Assembly (NCBI GenBank): GCA_026706395.1
Contig: JAPOYU010000064.1
Coordinates: forward strand, 13,275-77,274
Length of the DNA: 64,000 nucleotides
Direction: 5' to 3'
Source: Chloroflexota bacterium
GTDB lineage: Bacteria > Chloroflexota > Anaerolineae > Aggregatilineales > Phototrophicaceae
In this document: positions 52,903-59,910 of the stretch, piece by piece
Layout: each line of letters starts with the position of its first letter
Position numbering within the stretch: the first letter of the stretch is position 1
The notes under the pieces: model-generated
What the model was told of the DNA's origin: nothing
Database searches by the model: none
What the model saw: the letters and a program-made list of their open reading frames with translations, nothing else
Position numbers and translations under genes: made by a program

Positions 52903-54108
52903 GTGCCGGAAGCAAACGAGCAAGACAAAGAGATGAGGAGGACGGAGCAGCGATCTGCGCAAGACCGCCCTGAAAGCCGCCGCCTTCTCTTCGTTGCCTC
53001 GCTGCACCATCCCAAAGAGCTCACGGACGAGATACGAGCTACTGACAGGGAAGACGCGCCTCTCTTCCCCCGCAGCATGGAGCTATTCACCTGGGAGCGC
53101 GCCTTCCGCAAAGCCGGTTACGAAGCCGATGTCTTCTGGCGGAACCTGCCCGGATTCGGCGCGCGGGACATCGCCCGCCTGAGCAATGAAACTTTTCGCA
53201 CGGCGCTGACGCCGGGCAAGCTCATCACCGGATTGCTGCAGCGAATCCCGCCGCAATTCCAGCCCGATCTGCGCCGCCGCAATCAACTCTTGCTCGAGCA
53301 GGCGCGGCGCTACAAACCCGATCTCATCTGGCTGGCCGGCGCCAATCGAGAGATCCTGCCCGACACGCTGGAGCGCCTCAAGCGCGAGCACAATTGCAAG
53401 CTGCTCTTCATCCACGGCGACTCGCCCATCGTCTTTTCCCATCCCAATGAGCGGGCGGCAGCGCCCCTCTATGATCTGGTGCTGGTCAATGACGTGTATC
53501 ACGGCGCGCAATGGCGGGAGCTGGGCGCGAAGCAGGTGGCTTGCCTGCCCTATGTCGCGATCGACCCCGAATACCACGCGCCGCAGCCCATCACGGATGT
53601 GCCGAATGAATACCTCTGCGATCTGGGCTTCGTAGGCACGCTGGTGCCGCAGAACCTGTACAGCGAGCGCGTGGCGGTGCTGGAGAGCCTGCGCGACTTC
53701 GATCTGGGCATCTGGAGCGTTCATGATGTGCCGCCGTCGCTGAAGCCCTTCTATCGGGGTTACGCCTTGGGCGACTCCAATCTGCAAGTGCTGTCGTCGG
53801 TCAAGATCTGCATCAATACGCATGGCGATACGATGCGTTACGGCGTCAATCTGCGCCTGTTTGAATGCGCCGCGCTGGGCAGTTTCCAGATCGTCGATGA
53901 CCGGCCGGGGGTCGCGGAGCACTTCACCGTTGGCGAGCATCTGGTCACGTTCGGCGACCTCGCGGACTTGCGGGAGAAAGCGCGCTACTACCTGGCGCAT
54001 GATGAAGAGCGCGGGCGTATGGCGGCGGCGGCGCGGGAGCACGTCCTGGCGCATCATCGCTACGATCAGCGCGTCGCGCGGGTGCTTGAGTTGTTGGGGG
54101 GGTGTTAG
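52903..54108 (+). CDS. Glycosyltransferase, CgeB-like
   Basis: A 401-residue protein of the CgeB/DUF3880-type glycosyltransferase group (GT-B fold). The C-terminal half has the nucleotide-sugar-binding pattern (CDLGFVGTLVPQNLYSERVAVLESL, INTHGDTMRYGVNLRLFECAALGSFQIVDDRPGVAEHF). The N-terminal half starts RRLLFVASLHHPKEL. The substrate is unknown; such enzymes add sugars to envelope or spore-coat glycans. It begins 15 bases after the E2 stop. The start is GTG at 52903 or, less far upstream, ATG at 52933. Confidence 0.82.
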   Translation: MPEANEQDKEMRRTEQRSAQDRPESRRLLFVASLHHPKELTDEIRATDREDAPLFPRSMELFTWERAFRKAGYEADVFWRNLPGFGARDIARLSNETFRTALTPGKLITGLLQRIPPQFQPDLRRRNQLLLEQARRYKPDLIWLAGANREILPDTLERLKREHNCKLLFIHGDSPIVFSHPNERAAAPLYDLVLVNDVYHGAQWRELGAKQVACLPYVAIDPEYHAPQPITDVPNEYLCDLGFVGTLVPQNLYSERVAVLESLRDFDLGIWSVHDVPPSLKPFYRGYALGDSNLQVLSSVKICINTHGDTMRYGVNLRLFECAALGSFQIVDDRPGVAEHFTVGEHLVTFGDLADLREKARYYLAHDEERGRMAAAAREHVLAHHRYDQRVARVLELLGGC

Positions 54109-54192
54109 GGGCCCCTAATTGTTGGGGGAACATTATCGCAACTTGTCCGAGTACAATGATTTCATCGCAAAACTAATCGAGGATTTCTTGAA

Positions 54193-55005
54193 ATGATATC
54201 CATTCCAGCAATCATCGCGGGATTAGCAGCAGCAGCAAAGCCGGTGCTGGTCGCAGTTGGCGTTGGGGCCGCGGTTGGCGGGGTCACCGGCGCGGGGGCG
54301 TGTGCTGTCACCGGAACTGTCAGAGGCTATCATGTTCAAGGCGAAATCAATCGTGAGGTTGTGGTTGAAGCGGTTCAGAATGTGCCGAAGTGCGCTGCGG
54401 AAGGCGCTCTTGTCGGCGGCGCATTTGGAGGCGCCGGATTCGTGTTTGCCCCTGCGGTGACTTCAGCCATTGCGCCAGTCACGCAGTTTGTCGACGATGC
54501 GGCGCGCCCTATAATCCAAGTCGCAGATGATGCGGCGGCTGTGGCAGGAAGCGCGGCGATCGTAGACGATGCAGCCAGCCCAGTTCTGAGCAGAATCAGG
54601 AACGCAGCGAAGTCGGCAGCAGAAAAAGTAGGCAAAGCTGTCACCGCTCCATGGCGCAAATGGCGGGAAAGTCAGAATATCAAGAACGCTCTCAATTATA
54701 GGGAACTGCCTAAGGCATACAGCAAAGGCAACGAGGGATACGTCTACGTCATGAAAGATGTCTCTAAAGCCGGGCGCTACAAAATTGGGAAGACCACCCA
54801 ACCTATAGAGCGCATTAGTGACGTGAAATCGAAAACTGGCCTCAAGCTAGACTACACTTGTATTATAAAGACAGACGATATGAAATCACTGGAGAAGACG
54901 CTGTTCGAGGAATTCGACCGTCAGAGGCGCAGGAACCTTGTTCCAGGTACTACTGAGATATTCATATTGAATGCCGCACAAGTCGCATCGGCTTGCAGCA
55001 GGTAG
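54193..55005 (+). CDS. T5orf172/GIY-YIG-like protein with glycine/alanine-rich N-terminus (member 5)
   Basis: A 270-residue protein. The N-terminal third is Gly/Ala-rich and hydrophobic (IPAIIAGLAAAAKPVLVAVGVGAAVGGVTGAG, then GALVGGAFGGAGFVFAPAVTSAIAP), and probably enters the membrane. The C-terminal domain (about residues 180-265) has the full T5orf172 pattern: GYVYVMKDVSKAGRYKIGKTTQPIERI with the two tyrosines, K-I-G and a helix Arg, and SLEKTLFEEFDRQR with the Glu. The active-site set is thus kept, in contrast to the four genes at 37-41 kb. Its function, nuclease or signalling, is unknown. Base composition is less GC-rich than its neighbours. Confidence 0.75.
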   Translation: MISIPAIIAGLAAAAKPVLVAVGVGAAVGGVTGAGACAVTGTVRGYHVQGEINREVVVEAVQNVPKCAAEGALVGGAFGGAGFVFAPAVTSAIAPVTQFVDDAARPIIQVADDAAAVAGSAAIVDDAASPVLSRIRNAAKSAAEKVGKAVTAPWRKWRESQNIKNALNYRELPKAYSKGNEGYVYVMKDVSKAGRYKIGKTTQPIERISDVKSKTGLKLDYTCIIKTDDMKSLEKTLFEEFDRQRRRNLVPGTTEIFILNAAQVASACSR

Positions 55006-55064
55006 GCATAATATCGAGGGCTTCATGCAAGCCCCACTTTTATCTCCCAGCAGGAGGACTCCAA

Positions 55065-55802
55065 ATGCCCAACATCACCACCACCCTCAGCAAGCACATC
55101 CTCCGCATCCAACTCAACCGGCCGGAGAAGAAAAACGCCCTGACCCCGGCCATGTACAATACCCTGCGCGAAGCCATCGAGCGGGCCAACGACGATACCA
55201 GTATCCGCGTCATCACCCTCACCGGCAGCGGCGACAGCTTCTGCGCCGGCAACGACCTGAACAGCTTCCTCAGCGACCCGGGCTCGGATTCGGCGGCGCG
55301 CTTCATCAAGGCGATCGCGAGCGCCGAAGCGCCGATCGTAGCGGCGGTCAATGGCGTGGCAGTCGGCGTCGGCGTGACCATGCTGCTGCATTGCGACCTG
55401 GTCTATGCGTCGGCGGACGCCAAGTTCAACTTCGCCTTCATCGACCTCGGCTTGCTGCCGGAAGCGGGCTCGACCTATCTGCTGCCGCGCATGATGGGCT
55501 ACAGCCGGGCGGCGGAACTGCTGATGTTGGGCGGGGCCTTCACCGCGGCGAAAGCGCTGGAGTGCGGCATCGTCAACCAGGTGGTCGCGGCGGCGGAATT
55601 GGAGGCGTTGGCGCAATCGACGGCGGAGGGCTTGGCGGCCAAGCCACCGGAGGCGCTGCGGCGGACGAAGATGCTCCTGCGGCGCGGAAGCGAGCGAGCG
55701 CTGAAAGAGACGATGGCGCTTGAGTTGAGCATGATCGGCGAGCGGCTGGTTTCGGATGAGGTACGCGGGATCATGCAGGCCTTCTTCGCCCGACGGTCTT
55801 AG
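55065..55802 (+). CDS. Enoyl-CoA hydratase/isomerase family protein
   Basis: A 245-residue crotonase-fold enzyme acting on acyl-CoA. The oxyanion-hole elements are LTGSGDSFCAGNDLNSFL and APIVAAVNGVAVGVGVTMLLHCDLVYAS. The segment FIDLGLLPEAGSTYLLPRMMGYSRAAELLMLGG follows. The usual hydratase catalytic Glu pair is not fully conserved (PEAG keeps one Glu), so isomerase or another crotonase activity is possible. The ATG at 55065 follows CAGGAGG; earlier in-frame starts overlap the previous gene. Confidence 0.88.
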   Translation: MPNITTTLSKHILRIQLNRPEKKNALTPAMYNTLREAIERANDDTSIRVITLTGSGDSFCAGNDLNSFLSDPGSDSAARFIKAIASAEAPIVAAVNGVAVGVGVTMLLHCDLVYASADAKFNFAFIDLGLLPEAGSTYLLPRMMGYSRAAELLMLGGAFTAAKALECGIVNQVVAAAELEALAQSTAEGLAAKPPEALRRTKMLLRRGSERALKETMALELSMIGERLVSDEVRGIMQAFFARRS

Positions 55803-55849
55803 AGCCGATATACCGCGTGTATTGTGGCAAGATTCCGCAAGAATTAGCT

Positions 55850-55898
55850 CCCCTTCCTTGATTTATCGGATGCCCGCCATAGAGATGGCGGGAAGGGG
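55850..55898. repeat. Long intergenic hairpin (nested inverted repeats)
   Basis: An inner eight-pair stem CCCGCCAT / ATGGCGGG with loop AGAG (55873-55892) is enclosed by CCCCTTCC (55850-55857) and GGAAGGGG (55891-55898). The sequence continues into a G-rich stretch. It looks like a conserved intergenic repeat or a non-canonical terminator of the enoyl-CoA hydratase gene; no T tract follows. Confidence 0.65.
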
Positions 55899-56004
55899 CC
55901 GGGGGATGGGGTAGTAAAGGCGGCATTTTCATTAGAGTACCGGACAAGCCCCGGCGCGACGCCGGACCCGGCGATAGCGTATACCTGTATGAGGAGCATT
56001 GCAA

Positions 56005-56529
56005 ATGAAGCCAACTGTTGCAGTCAGCGCCGTGGCAGTTTTCGGAGTTTTGCTTGGCGTTGGAATCGGCGTCGGCACAGTCATCGCAATTGTGCTGGGC
56101 GCCGTTTGCGGTCTGGGGATTTCAGCGCTGCTCGGCAAGAGCAGATTAGCCGGAGCCTTGGCCGGGCTTGGCTTGGGCCTAGTGCTTGCTTTAGCGATCA
56201 TGTGGCTCGGCATCGGTCGGAGCGTCCGCTGTGAATTTGGGGACCCGGTTGATCTGCCGGCGCTGCCGCATCCGGCCGGCTACGTCTATGTCATTCAAGA
56301 TGTTGAATTCAGCGGATTTTACAAGATCGGCAGAACAAGCAGCCCGGCGAGACGGTTGAACGAGATTCGCAACATTCTGCCGGGCGAGTCCGACGTTGTC
56401 GCTATAATCGACGCAGAGGACGCCCCCGCCCTCGAATGGCAATTGCATCAGCGCTATGCCGAGAATCGAAAACGCGGCGAATGGTTTGAACTCAGCGGGG
56501 CGCAAATCCGCGAAATCTGCGACATATAA
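56005..56529 (+). CDS. T5orf172 domain protein with N-terminal membrane segments (member 6)
   Basis: A 174-residue protein. The N-terminal 75 residues hold two or three hydrophobic, Gly-rich helices (VAVFGVLLGVGIGVGTVIAIVLGAVCGLGI, ALAGLGLGLVLALAIMWLGIG). The C-terminal 85 residues are a complete T5orf172 domain: PAGYVYVIQDVEFSGFYKIGRTSSPARRL with both tyrosines, K-I-G-R and Arg, then EWQLHQRYAENRKRGEWFEL with the Glu. This is the most canonical member in the window. The ATG at 56005 follows GAGGAG. The glycine-zipper genes begin 12 bases after its stop, so it is the first gene of that run. Confidence 0.8.
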   Translation: MKPTVAVSAVAVFGVLLGVGIGVGTVIAIVLGAVCGLGISALLGKSRLAGALAGLGLGLVLALAIMWLGIGRSVRCEFGDPVDLPALPHPAGYVYVIQDVEFSGFYKIGRTSSPARRLNEIRNILPGESDVVAIIDAEDAPALEWQLHQRYAENRKRGEWFELSGAQIREICDI

Positions 56530-56541
56530 AGCGGGGGCGTC

Positions 56542-56802
56542 GTGCGGCCGCTTCTGATTCACCTCTTCAAGTTCATGCTCATCGGCGCGATCATCGGCGC
56601 TATTCTAGGTGCCGCCCTGGCTGAAGGGCTGCCCGAGGGGCTGCCGGCCGGCGCTTTCATCGGCGCGATGGGCGGCTTAAGCATCGTGGCGCTACGTTGG
56701 GATAACTACCGTCTTCAGAGCAGGCGCTACATGAAGGCCAAATCATCGGGGCATGAAGCGGCGGGCCGGTTCATAAATGAAAGTGCCGACTCGAATAGAT
56801 AA
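56542..56802 (+). CDS. Glycine-zipper hairpin membrane protein 1
   Basis: An 86-residue protein with two short membrane helices joined by a conserved turn: MLIGAIIGAILGAALAEGLPEGLPAGAFIGAMGGLSIVAL. A basic, soluble tail follows. The start is GTG at 56542. It is the first of four related genes on the same strand and follows the T5orf172 gene by 12 bases. The function is unknown. Glycine-rich helices of this type pack tightly and often form oligomers. Confidence 0.7.
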   Translation: MRPLLIHLFKFMLIGAIIGAILGAALAEGLPEGLPAGAFIGAMGGLSIVALRWDNYRLQSRRYMKAKSSGHEAAGRFINESADSNR

Positions 56803-56862
56803 GAGCCGCTTTCGCCGATGGGATTGGCTTCTTAACTGGGACAGCAATGGAGTAAATGGGAC

Positions 56863-57147
56863 ATGTCAGGGCTGCTGCGCCATACCGTCGTCTCCGCCCT
56901 GCTCGGCGCTGTCATCGGCGCGCTTGCCGGATTGGTCACGTCCGAGTTCAGCCTCGAAGTGGCGGTGGCCGGCGGAATCATTGGCGCTCTCATCGGCGCC
57001 GGCATCGCTGCGCGGATTGACTCACATCGAGAGACGGCGAACCGCGCCATCAGGGGTCAGATTGAAGGGACACGCTTCGGCGATGCCATAGAAAAAGAAA
57101 ATATGTTAGGACCCAAGGGCCAAGACCTTCATGGTCCCTACAGATGA
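56863..57147 (+). CDS. Glycine-zipper hairpin membrane protein 2
   Basis: A 94-residue relative: VVSALLGAVIGALAGLVTSEFSLEVAVAGGIIGALIGAGIAARIDSHR. The two helices are retained, but the turn reads SEFSLEVA instead of the EGLPEG of the other three. The soluble tail is charged. The ATG has GGAG about ten bases upstream. It lies 60 bases after the first member. Confidence 0.65.
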   Translation: MSGLLRHTVVSALLGAVIGALAGLVTSEFSLEVAVAGGIIGALIGAGIAARIDSHRETANRAIRGQIEGTRFGDAIEKENMLGPKGQDLHGPYR

Positions 57148-57192
57148 CCAATGGCGCCTGTGGCTCGGAGTCGGTAGCGGGATTAGCCTAAC

Positions 57193-57552
57193 ATGATCCG
57201 GTTAGCCCTTTACGCGCTCGCTGCCGGAGTTCTTAGTGCCATCATCGGCGCAATCGGCTTATTCATCCTCACCGAAGGTCTGCCCGAAGGCGTGATCATG
57301 GGTGGCATTCTAGGCGGCAGCATCGGCATCCTTATCGCCGCGCGAATAGACGCGCGCCAATCGGCTAAGGTCTTTGAAGAGGCAGATCCGGAAGCGGCGA
57401 AACGCAGCGCCGCGCTCTTATCGGCCCGCGAAAGGCAAATCCGCCACTTCCACCGTGGTTCAACCCCCGACGAGCCCGGAATGAACCTCTTGAGGAAATT
57501 AGAGGATTCGGCATCCAGCGCTGCACAAACCGATGAGGAGACAAAACGTTGA
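57193..57552 (+). CDS. Glycine-zipper hairpin membrane protein 3
   Basis: A 119-residue relative: LYALAAGVLSAIIGAIGLFILTEGLPEGVIMGGILGGSIGILIAARIDARQ, then a longer charged tail (EADPEAAKRSAALLSARERQIRHF) likely to be helical. Its last bases (TTGA) overlap the TTG start of the next gene, so the two are coupled in translation. Confidence 0.7.
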   Translation: MIRLALYALAAGVLSAIIGAIGLFILTEGLPEGVIMGGILGGSIGILIAARIDARQSAKVFEEADPEAAKRSAALLSARERQIRHFHRGSTPDEPGMNLLRKLEDSASSAAQTDEETKR

Positions 57553-58040
57553 TCCGACTGGTTTCTTATGCTTTCCTCGCCGCCGTGTTAGGCGCGGTCA
57601 TCGCTTACTTGCTGGCGGAGGGCTTGCCCGAGGGCGCTTTTGTTGGCGGGCTGCTCGGGGCGAGCATCGGCATCATCATCGCCATGCGCCGGGCGAGCGG
57701 CGGCGCGGGACCGGCCTTCGAATACGAAGCGGCCGGCATCCATGACGACAACCTGATCACGACGGCGCGGCGCAACCTGGTCCGCGAGGCTTATCGGGAA
57801 ACTTATGACAGGTCCACACGCGCTGATTTGGAGCGTCGGCTGGGTAGCGCTCGCGGGCGTATGCTGGCCGACGCCAACTCACAGTCGGAGCTCAGCGAGC
57901 AATTTCACCGGCTGGAATACGGACCCAAAGCGAGCGACGATCGCAGTTGGCTGCCGCCCCAAGACAAGGCGCAAGCCTACGACCTGCAGATGCCGCGCGG
58001 CCTGCGCAAGCGCAAGCGGAAACCCAAGCGCAGGCCTTAG
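57549..58040 (+). CDS. Glycine-zipper hairpin membrane protein 4
   Basis: A 163-residue relative with the longest tail. The membrane hairpin is VSYAFLAAVLGAVIAYLLAEGLPEGAFVGGLLGASIGIIIAMRRA. The tail contains helix-forming charged sequence (ARRNLVREAYRETYDRSTRADLERRLGSARGRM) and ends in a very basic stretch (RKRKRKPKRRP). The start is TTG at 57549, in the overlap with the preceding stop. The stop overlaps that of the convergent DUF3179 gene. Confidence 0.7.
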   Translation: MIRLVSYAFLAAVLGAVIAYLLAEGLPEGAFVGGLLGASIGIIIAMRRASGGAGPAFEYEAAGIHDDNLITTARRNLVREAYRETYDRSTRADLERRLGSARGRMLADANSQSELSEQFHRLEYGPKASDDRSWLPPQDKAQAYDLQMPRGLRKRKRKPKRRP

Positions 58041-59803
58041 GGCGCAGCCTCGCCGTATACCAGCGTATCCGGATAGAAGCCGAACCAGCCGAACCAGAAA
58101 GCAAGGTGGCCGCCGATGCGTTCGAGCCGCGCGCCGTCTTCGGCGATCAGCGCCGCTTCAGTAATCCGCCAGGTTTCGCCGTCAGCGCCGGTCAATGAGC
58201 TGTCGTCCGGCCCCGCGCTGAATGTCATGCCCCCCCTGTCGTAGGCGCGAACCGCTGCGCCGCCCGGCTCGAAGAACTCGCGCTCGGGACTGGCTTCAGC
58301 GATGATGACGACATCGGTCGCGCCGACGCGGTCGTTAACGATGCGCTCGGGGATGATCGTCGCCAGCGGGTAAGCCTTGGCTTGGCCTTGCAGGCGCAGC
58401 GCGAAGACCATCTCTTTGTTCTGGATAACCGCCGTATCTTGCTGCCAGGACGGGAACATCAACTCGGTGCTGTTGAAGTAGTCACTGTAGGCGGCGCCGT
58501 TGGTGTAATTGCGCAGGAAGCCGGTATCGAGGCTGAGCACGCTGGTATCAGGATGCGCCTCCAGCCAGCTGGCCCAATCTGTGACGACAACAGGCAGGAT
58601 ATCAAGCGCGATGTCAGTCGCAGCCAGCGGACCAAAGGCCGGTTCGCCGGTGATGGCGTTCCAGACGGTATCGGTGTTGCGGTCGTACATCAGCTTGTTT
58701 GAGCGCATCAGCATGCCGGTCGAGCCGAACTCCAGCACGGTATCGCCCAGCTCAACGATTTCGCCATTCGGGTCGGCGTATGTAAGGTCGGGGATACTGA
58801 CATCGTAGAGTACGCCAGCGCCGCAGAGCGTGCAGTAGGCGAGCATGACGGGTACGCCGGATACCCGGCCTCGCATGCCAACGCTGAGAGCCTCGGCGCC
58901 GACGGCGAGATCCGGCAATTCGGTCGGAGGAGCCGCGCCGTCGTCCGCGATCCAGGAGACATCGGCGGCGCGCAGCCAGCCGGAACGCGGACAATCGGCC
59001 GAACGTCCGAAGATCAAAAGCCAGTCATCGCCCGAGCGTCCGCGAACCTCAAATGACGTCGGCGCGCGGAAGTTGCAGACCCTCTCCCCGTCGGGCTGGT
59101 CGTATAGCGGCGCATGGCCGATGACATCGTTGAACATCTCATGCCAATTCAGAAGGCGCAAGGGATAGGCGCGGCTGTCGCCATTGAAGCTCAGGCCGAA
59201 GACCAGTTCATCCGCGGCCGGGTAGCTGCAATCGCCGTCGCGGCAGAACTCTTCATGCCGATGACCTTCATCTCTAGCCGCCTCGGGGCTTATCTGCCGA
59301 GCATTAACCAGGGACGGGATGCCATCGACGGTGACGCCGCCCCAGACTGGTTCGACCAGGTTTATCTTCGCCGTATCCGCCACGCCGCGCGCGAAGAATC
59401 GCGTGAATTCCGGATCGACAAAGGCCGCCAGCATCTGTCCCTTGAAGTCTTCGTATTGTGGCGGCAGCGGGATATCATTGGCGCCGGCCCATTCAAAGTA
59501 CCCCTTCCAGCCCAGGTTTTGGCCGGTGAGAGAGTTGAGCGTGCCAAAGACGCTGCGGCTTAGCTCGGCGCTGCGGGCGAAGTAAGCGATATCGATCAGC
59601 GGCGCGATATATAGCGGGTCGCCCGAAGCGGCGACGGCATCAAACACCGCAAGGTCGATTATGCGCCCGCGAGTCGCGTCAAACGCGGAACCCAGCATTT
59701 GAATCATCGTCTTGCGATAGTTGTCTGTGTCGTAGTCAAGCGCGTTGACCGACGGCGCAAGCAACAGTACGAGCGCGAGGATGAATCCAGCAAAGCTCTT
59801 CAT
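58037..59803 (-). CDS. Secreted DUF3179 domain protein
   Basis: A 588-residue secreted protein. The signal peptide (MKSFAGFILALVLLLAPSVNA) is followed by an N-terminal helical domain (about residues 25-170). The DUF3179 core (about 180-480) has characteristic motifs: VFGLSFNGDSRAYPLRLLNWHEMFNDVIG, VMLAYCTLCGAGVLYD, LEFGSTGMLMRSNKLMYDRNTDTVWNAITGE and DTGFLRNYTNGAAYSDYF. The function of the domain is unknown. The ATG at 59803 follows GGAGG; upstream in-frame starts have no signal peptide. Confidence 0.87.
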   Translation of the reverse strand: MKSFAGFILALVLLLAPSVNALDYDTDNYRKTMIQMLGSAFDATRGRIIDLAVFDAVAASGDPLYIAPLIDIAYFARSAELSRSVFGTLNSLTGQNLGWKGYFEWAGANDIPLPPQYEDFKGQMLAAFVDPEFTRFFARGVADTAKINLVEPVWGGVTVDGIPSLVNARQISPEAARDEGHRHEEFCRDGDCSYPAADELVFGLSFNGDSRAYPLRLLNWHEMFNDVIGHAPLYDQPDGERVCNFRAPTSFEVRGRSGDDWLLIFGRSADCPRSGWLRAADVSWIADDGAAPPTELPDLAVGAEALSVGMRGRVSGVPVMLAYCTLCGAGVLYDVSIPDLTYADPNGEIVELGDTVLEFGSTGMLMRSNKLMYDRNTDTVWNAITGEPAFGPLAATDIALDILPVVVTDWASWLEAHPDTSVLSLDTGFLRNYTNGAAYSDYFNSTELMFPSWQQDTAVIQNKEMVFALRLQGQAKAYPLATIIPERIVNDRVGATDVVIIAEASPEREFFEPGGAAVRAYDRGGMTFSAGPDDSSLTGADGETWRITEAALIAEDGARLERIGGHLAFWFGWFGFYPDTLVYGEAAP

Positions 59804-59910
59804 AAGACGGCCTCCATTTTCCTTGCGGCTGCGCATATAGACTAGCTCACAAATCTTGCGGAAGTATTGTCTTGGGAGCGCGTTTCGCGCATCGCGGCGG
59901 GCACAAGGCG

